Assembly: GCF_037940415.1 (NCBI RefSeq)
Contig: NZ_CP149798.1
Span: 434,001-498,000, forward strand
Length of the DNA stretch: 64,000 nucleotides
From: Streptomyces sp. f51
GTDB lineage: Bacteria > Actinomycetota > Actinomycetes > Streptomycetales > Streptomycetaceae
Direction: 5' to 3'
This document shows positions 61,114 to 64,000 of this stretch, one piece after another (the first letter of the stretch is position 1; each line of letters opens with the position of its first letter). A program made the translations under genes and the position numbers. The notes below the pieces were generated by a model. It was not told the DNA's origin. It did not search any database and worked only from the letters and a program-made list of their open reading frames with translations.

Positions 61114-61162
61114 CCGGCCACTGGATGCAGACGCACTAATTGCACACTCAACCAGTGGCCGG
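61114..61162. promoter_or_regulatory. Perfect 11-bp inverted repeat upstream of marR
   Basis: CCGGCCACTGG (61114-61124) and CCAGTGGCCGG (61152-61162) are exact reverse complements with 27 bases between, enclosing the AT-richest part of the gap. The site ends 20 bases before the MarR ATG and may be the operator of that regulator or form an mRNA hairpin. Confidence 0.5.
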
Positions 61163-61182
61163 ATCTCTGTTACCGTTCAGTT

Positions 61183-61575
61183 ATGGCAACGACGACGCCC
61201 GGTTCCCGGCTGGAGGACCAGTGGCGGGACATCCTCTCGGTGCACGCGCGCACCATGTGCGAGATCGACCGCGTGCTGCATCCGCACGGCCTGGGAGCCA
61301 GCGACTTCGAGGTCCTCGACATCCTCGTCGCGGAGACCGTCACCGAGCCCGGTGAGCACTGCCGGGTGCAGAACATCGCCGGCCGGGTGCATCTGAGCCA
61401 GAGCGCGTTGTCCCGGCTCATCGGCCGGCTGGAGAAGGAGGGCCTGGTGGAGCGCACGGTCTGCCAGGAGGACCGCCGTGGAGTGTGGGTGGCGCTGACG
61501 GCGAAGGGCCGCGAACTGCACGCCGAGGTGCTCCCGCTCCAGCGCTCCGTGCTCGCCCGCATGCTCGACGGCTGA
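61183..61575 (+). CDS. MarR-family transcriptional regulator
   Basis: A 130-residue MarR-family regulator, somewhat short. The winged helix includes GASDFEVLDILVAE, NIAGRVHLSQSALSRLIGRL (recognition helix) and the wing CQEDRRGVWVALTAKGRELH. Two cysteines (EHCRVQ and TVCQEDR) are spaced in a way that could support redox sensing, but this is speculative. It ends 28 bases before the convergent PqqB-like gene. Its promoter region is bracketed by an 11-bp inverted repeat. Confidence 0.88.
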   Translation: MATTTPGSRLEDQWRDILSVHARTMCEIDRVLHPHGLGASDFEVLDILVAETVTEPGEHCRVQNIAGRVHLSQSALSRLIGRLEKEGLVERTVCQEDRRGVWVALTAKGRELHAEVLPLQRSVLARMLDG

Positions 61576-61603
61576 CCGCCGCGGGTCCCCGCGCCGCCCT
61601 CGG

Positions 61604-62482
61604 CTACACCACCAACTCCGCTCCGTCCGCCGGGATCTCGGCTCCGGCCGCGGTCACCGAAGCCCAGGCGTCCGTGGACGGGTCGAGCAGCGGGTTCGCG
61701 CTGTCGAAGTGGGTGTAGACGACCCGTCGGCCGGGGTGCCGGGCCAGTGCGGCCAGGCTGCCGTCCGCGCCGGAGACCGGCAGATGCCAGGGGGCCACGG
61801 CCCGTCGGCGGGGTGCCGGAAGGGCGCTGTCCGTCCCGCCTGCCGCGTACAGGGTCCCGTCGAGCAGCACGCAGGTCGCCCCGGTGAGGAGCTCGTCCAG
61901 GGCGGGAGTCCACGCGCCCAGGCGGGGCGCGTAGACGAGCACGCCCCCGCTGGCCAGGTCCTCGATCCGGTACGCGCTCACCCAGCGGTCGTCCGCGGTT
62001 CCCGGGAGGTGTCCCGGGGCCCGGGAGCCGAGGGCGTGGGCGCTGACGACCAGTCCTCCGGCCAGGACGAATCCGCCGTCGGTGAAACTGTCCGCCCACG
62101 TCCACGGGGCACGGCGTTCGAGCAGGGGGCGCTGCGGGGAGAGCGCGGCGAGGACGGGGGGCGAGGCGTAGACCTTGGGCCCCGGGGCACCGCAGAGCCC
62201 GGCCAGTCCTGTCGTGTGATGGGCTGCGGCGTCCGTCAGCAGGACACCGCGTACGGGAGTGCCACCGGGCGCCGGGGCGAGCGCGGGGGTGGCGTTCAGC
62301 TGCGTACGCAGGTCGGGCGAGGCGTTCAGGAGCCACCAGTCGCGGGAGTTGCCGCTGACGGCGGCGCACTCCTGGGTCCGTGCGGGCAGTTTCCCCTCAC
62401 GGGCGGCGGAGCACTGCGCGCAGGCGCAGTTCCACCGCGGGAACCCGCCCCCGGCGGCCGTACCCAGCAGGACGACTCTCAA
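61604..62482 (-). CDS. PqqB-like metallo-beta-lactamase-fold protein (orphan)
   Basis: A 292-residue protein matching PqqB, an MBL-fold protein of pyrroloquinoline quinone biosynthesis. The hallmark VLLGTAAGGGFPRWNCACAQ (about 4-23) carries the structural zinc cysteines, followed by WWLLNASPDLRTQL and LLTDAAAHHTTGLAGL. In typical PqqB the last motif has Asp before the His (DSQIDHTTGL-like), but here that position is His. The start is TTG 62482 with GGAG 10 bases upstream. No pqqA, C, D or E lies in the window, so it may work in another pathway or be a diverged remnant. The SseB-like gene lies upstream on the same strand. Confidence 0.82.
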   Translation of the reverse strand: MRVVLLGTAAGGGFPRWNCACAQCSAAREGKLPARTQECAAVSGNSRDWWLLNASPDLRTQLNATPALAPAPGGTPVRGVLLTDAAAHHTTGLAGLCGAPGPKVYASPPVLAALSPQRPLLERRAPWTWADSFTDGGFVLAGGLVVSAHALGSRAPGHLPGTADDRWVSAYRIEDLASGGVLVYAPRLGAWTPALDELLTGATCVLLDGTLYAAGGTDSALPAPRRRAVAPWHLPVSGADGSLAALARHPGRRVVYTHFDSANPLLDPSTDAWASVTAAGAEIPADGAELVV

Positions 62483-62634
62483 GGGAACCCCACTCCTCCG
62501 CGGCGGCTTTCCAGGGATCTTCCCTTCCGGACGGGCCGCGCCACTCGGTGGCGAGGAGCGGATCCGGACATCCTTCGCCCGCGGGCCGGTCCCGGGGCTT
62601 CCCGGGGGCCCGCGTCGCGCGTCCGGCGGTCCCG

Positions 62635-63048
62635 CTACCGGACCAGCAGGGTGCGTACGCCCTCGGAGGTGAGCGTCAGGCCGTGCGGGGAGGCGGCGTC
62701 GATGATGAGGTCCAGATCGCCCGAGGGCCACTGGGAGGCCAGCGCGGACAGCGGTACGAGGCGGTAGCGGGAGACGGAGGGGAGGAGTTCGGCGAGCTCC
62801 TGTTCCGAGGTGAACACCGGGACCACCTGGCCGCCCTCCGGATCGTCCAGGACGGGCAGCGCCACGGCATGGGGGTCGCCGATCTCCGTGTCCGAGGCGT
62901 CGTCCGGCACGGGGACCAGGACGTCGCTGCCGGCGAGGGTGTCCAGGGCGGCGCTGTCCTCGGTGTTCACGGCGAGGGTGTCCAGGGCCTCCTGGGCGGG
63001 CGTCGCGGCCGGTGCGGTCGGGTGGTTGTTGTTCAAGGGCGTGTCCAT
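62635..63048 (-). CDS. SseB-like protein
   Basis: A 137-residue protein with a low-complexity N-terminus (about 1-50, Asn/Pro/Ala/Asp-rich) and an SseB N-terminal-type domain (about 55-137: ALPVLDDPEGGQVVPVFTSE, RYRLVPLSALASQWPSGDLD and a closing IDAASPHGLTLT). SseB-like domains are common in Streptomyces with no firm role, often near ESX-type or stress loci. AGGGGA lies upstream of ATG 63048. It is 152 bases upstream of the PqqB-like gene on the same strand and may be co-transcribed. Confidence 0.7.
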   Translation of the reverse strand: MDTPLNNNHPTAPAATPAQEALDTLAVNTEDSAALDTLAGSDVLVPVPDDASDTEIGDPHAVALPVLDDPEGGQVVPVFTSEQELAELLPSVSRYRLVPLSALASQWPSGDLDLIIDAASPHGLTLTSEGVRTLLVR

Positions 63049-63257
63049 GGCAGATCCCCTGGTCGTGGTCGTCGGGCGGCCACCCGGGCCGGTCCGGCTC
63101 CCGGGTGTGTCGACGGGTCGCGTACCCAACGCTCGGCACGCCATTCATCCCGGCTCCGCGCGGGCCGCGGCGGCGCTCCGACGGTCCCGCCCGGGCGTGG
63201 GGCGCCCGGGCGGGACCGCGGTGACCTCGGCCTGGGTACCGGTCCGACGGCCGCCGG

Positions 63258-64000
63258 TCACTTCAGGTAGGGCCCGTCCGTCCCGATCTTGCCGGGGCCG
63301 TTCAGCACGTAGACCCGCAGATTTCCCTTCCCGGGCGCGGCCACGGACAGGGTGCCGCCCGAGACGGTCTTCACGTCGCCGGTGACGGCGTCCGTGTAGG
63401 TCCCGTTCGGGATGCCGGTGAACGTCGCGTCGCCCGTCACCGTGACGAGGGCGAAGCTGTCGGTCGATCCGCTGGTGTAGCGGCGCTTGAAGGCCATCGA
63501 GCCGCTGATGCCGTCCGTCGAGTACTGGCCCGCCTGGAGGGCCGGGATCGCCCGGCGGATCCGGTTGAGCCGCTGGAGGTGCTTGACCAGGGGCTGCGCG
63601 AGGGTGGTCGCGACCTCACCGCTCGCGGAGTCGGCCGTGCCGAACTCGGAGGCCGTGACGCTGCCGGCGAGATGGTCGCCGTAGTACGCGCGCCCGGTGG
63701 TCGCCAGCGGGCAGGTCGGCCCGCAGTCGATCTGTTTGCCCGCCTGGAACTCGATCTCCGATCCGTAGTAGAGGGTGGGGATGCCGCGGAAGGTCCACAT
63801 CAGGGACATGTTCTCGGCCCAGGCGTCGGTGCCGCCGCTGTAGCGGGTGCTCGACTTGTTCGGGCCGTAGTCGTGGCTGTCGACGTAGACGACGTCGTAC
63901 GTGGCGTCGTTGACGGAGTCGTCGGAGTCCTTGCCGTTGCTGTAGGCGTTCTGCGCGTCGCCGAAGTTCATGTGCATGCGCATGTCGATGATGTTCATGC
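63258..64000 (-). CDS. Alpha-amylase-family protein (GH13), C-terminal part, truncated by window
   Basis: The C-terminal portion of a GH13 enzyme whose start lies beyond the window. Visible are the conserved VDSHDYGPN block (NHD-type Asp, transition-state stabiliser), MWTFRGIPTLYYGSEIEF and RLNRIRRAIPALQAGQYSTD. A beta-sandwich C-terminal domain follows (TFTGIPNGTYTDAVTGDVKT and GNLRVYVLNG). The catalytic nucleophile and acid/base lie upstream, outside the window. The calcium/sugar loop CGPTCPL with two cysteines suggests a secreted enzyme stabilised by a disulfide. It acts on starch or similar alpha-glucans. Confidence 0.88.
   Translation of the reverse strand, partial: MNIIDMRMHMNFGDAQNAYSNGKDSDDSVNDATYDVVYVDSHDYGPNKSSTRYSGGTDAWAENMSLMWTFRGIPTLYYGSEIEFQAGKQIDCGPTCPLATTGRAYYGDHLAGSVTASEFGTADSASGEVATTLAQPLVKHLQRLNRIRRAIPALQAGQYSTDGISGSMAFKRRYTSGSTDSFALVTVTGDATFTGIPNGTYTDAVTGDVKTVSGGTLSVAAPGKGNLRVYVLNGPGKIGTDGPYLK

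Noticed and set aside
61604..63048. A PQQ or RiPP biosynthetic cluster
   Set aside because: No radical SAM enzyme, PqqC/PqqD-like protein or clear precursor peptide was seen beside the PqqB-like gene.

Overview
The window reads as a piece of a Streptomyces chromosome. It is very GC-rich, with GC-loaded third codon positions and AGGAGG-type ribosome sites followed by ATG, GTG or occasionally TTG. Many genes overlap by 4 bp at ATGA or GTGA. TetR, MarR, GntR, LacI and ECF sigma regulators are dense, and there are secreted polysaccharide hydrolases, a carbohydrate ABC transporter lacking its own ATPase, and rare TTA leucine codons in two genes. No rRNA, tRNA, CRISPR array, transposase, integrase or phage gene was seen. 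It looks like an ordinary, patchwork, catabolism-rich region.

Layout. 0-5 kb: a Gfo/Idh/MocA dehydrogenase, an ECF sigma factor with its coupled membrane protein, a fasciclin lipoprotein and an HATPase anti-sigma-type protein. 5-10 kb: a DUF1772 membrane protein divergent from a TetR, then a three-gene sugar ABC transporter whose binding-protein gene has a TTA codon. 10-16 kb: TetR and acyl-CoA dehydrogenase, dihydroxyacetone kinase dhaKLM, and a TetR divergent from an SDR gene frameshifted at a G7 tract. 16-25 kb: a GH75 chitosanase divergent from an FN3 lipoprotein, a surface protein, PadR, 2,4-dienoyl-CoA reductase, a hydrolase, a HemK-like methyltransferase, MarR and GNAT. 25-34 kb: a molybdopterin oxidoreductase/flavin reductase pair, small membrane proteins, a CE7 esterase with a SnoaL-like protein, a lower-GC patch with a small secreted crystallin-fold protein resembling Streptomyces killer-toxin-like proteins, and a GntR with a dre-like operator. 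34-41 kb: a methyltransferase, a GH13 enzyme, a 54-residue ORF, an ECF42 sigma operon with two DGPF/YCII proteins and a promoter-like motif, a P450 and a nitrilase-family amidase. 41-52 kb: a short second Rho, a D-Ala-D-Ala carboxypeptidase overlapping antisense with a GT87 mannosyltransferase, an MptB-like mannosyltransferase, glutaminase, UppP, crcB-DUF190-crcB, and an HTH/SMP-30 pair. 52-60.6 kb: a galactan-utilisation locus. 60.7-64 kb: a VOC protein, MarR, an orphan PqqB-like protein, an SseB-like protein and the C-terminal end of an alpha-amylase.

How the genes work together. The clearest pathway is beta-1,4-galactan use. A secreted GH53 endogalactanase cuts galactan outside the cell. 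A lipoprotein and two permeases import the galacto-oligosaccharides, a GH42 beta-galactosidase splits them inside, and a LacI repressor encoded at the end of the transporter operon probably acts on two operator-like sites between the GH42 gene and the transporter. The transporter has no ATPase gene, so a shared MsiK-type ATPase is the likely motor. Other modules are a DhaM-type dihydroxyacetone kinase, a self-contained ECF42 regulon, a two-subunit CrcB fluoride channel with an embedded PII-like protein, and several local regulator/operator pairs.
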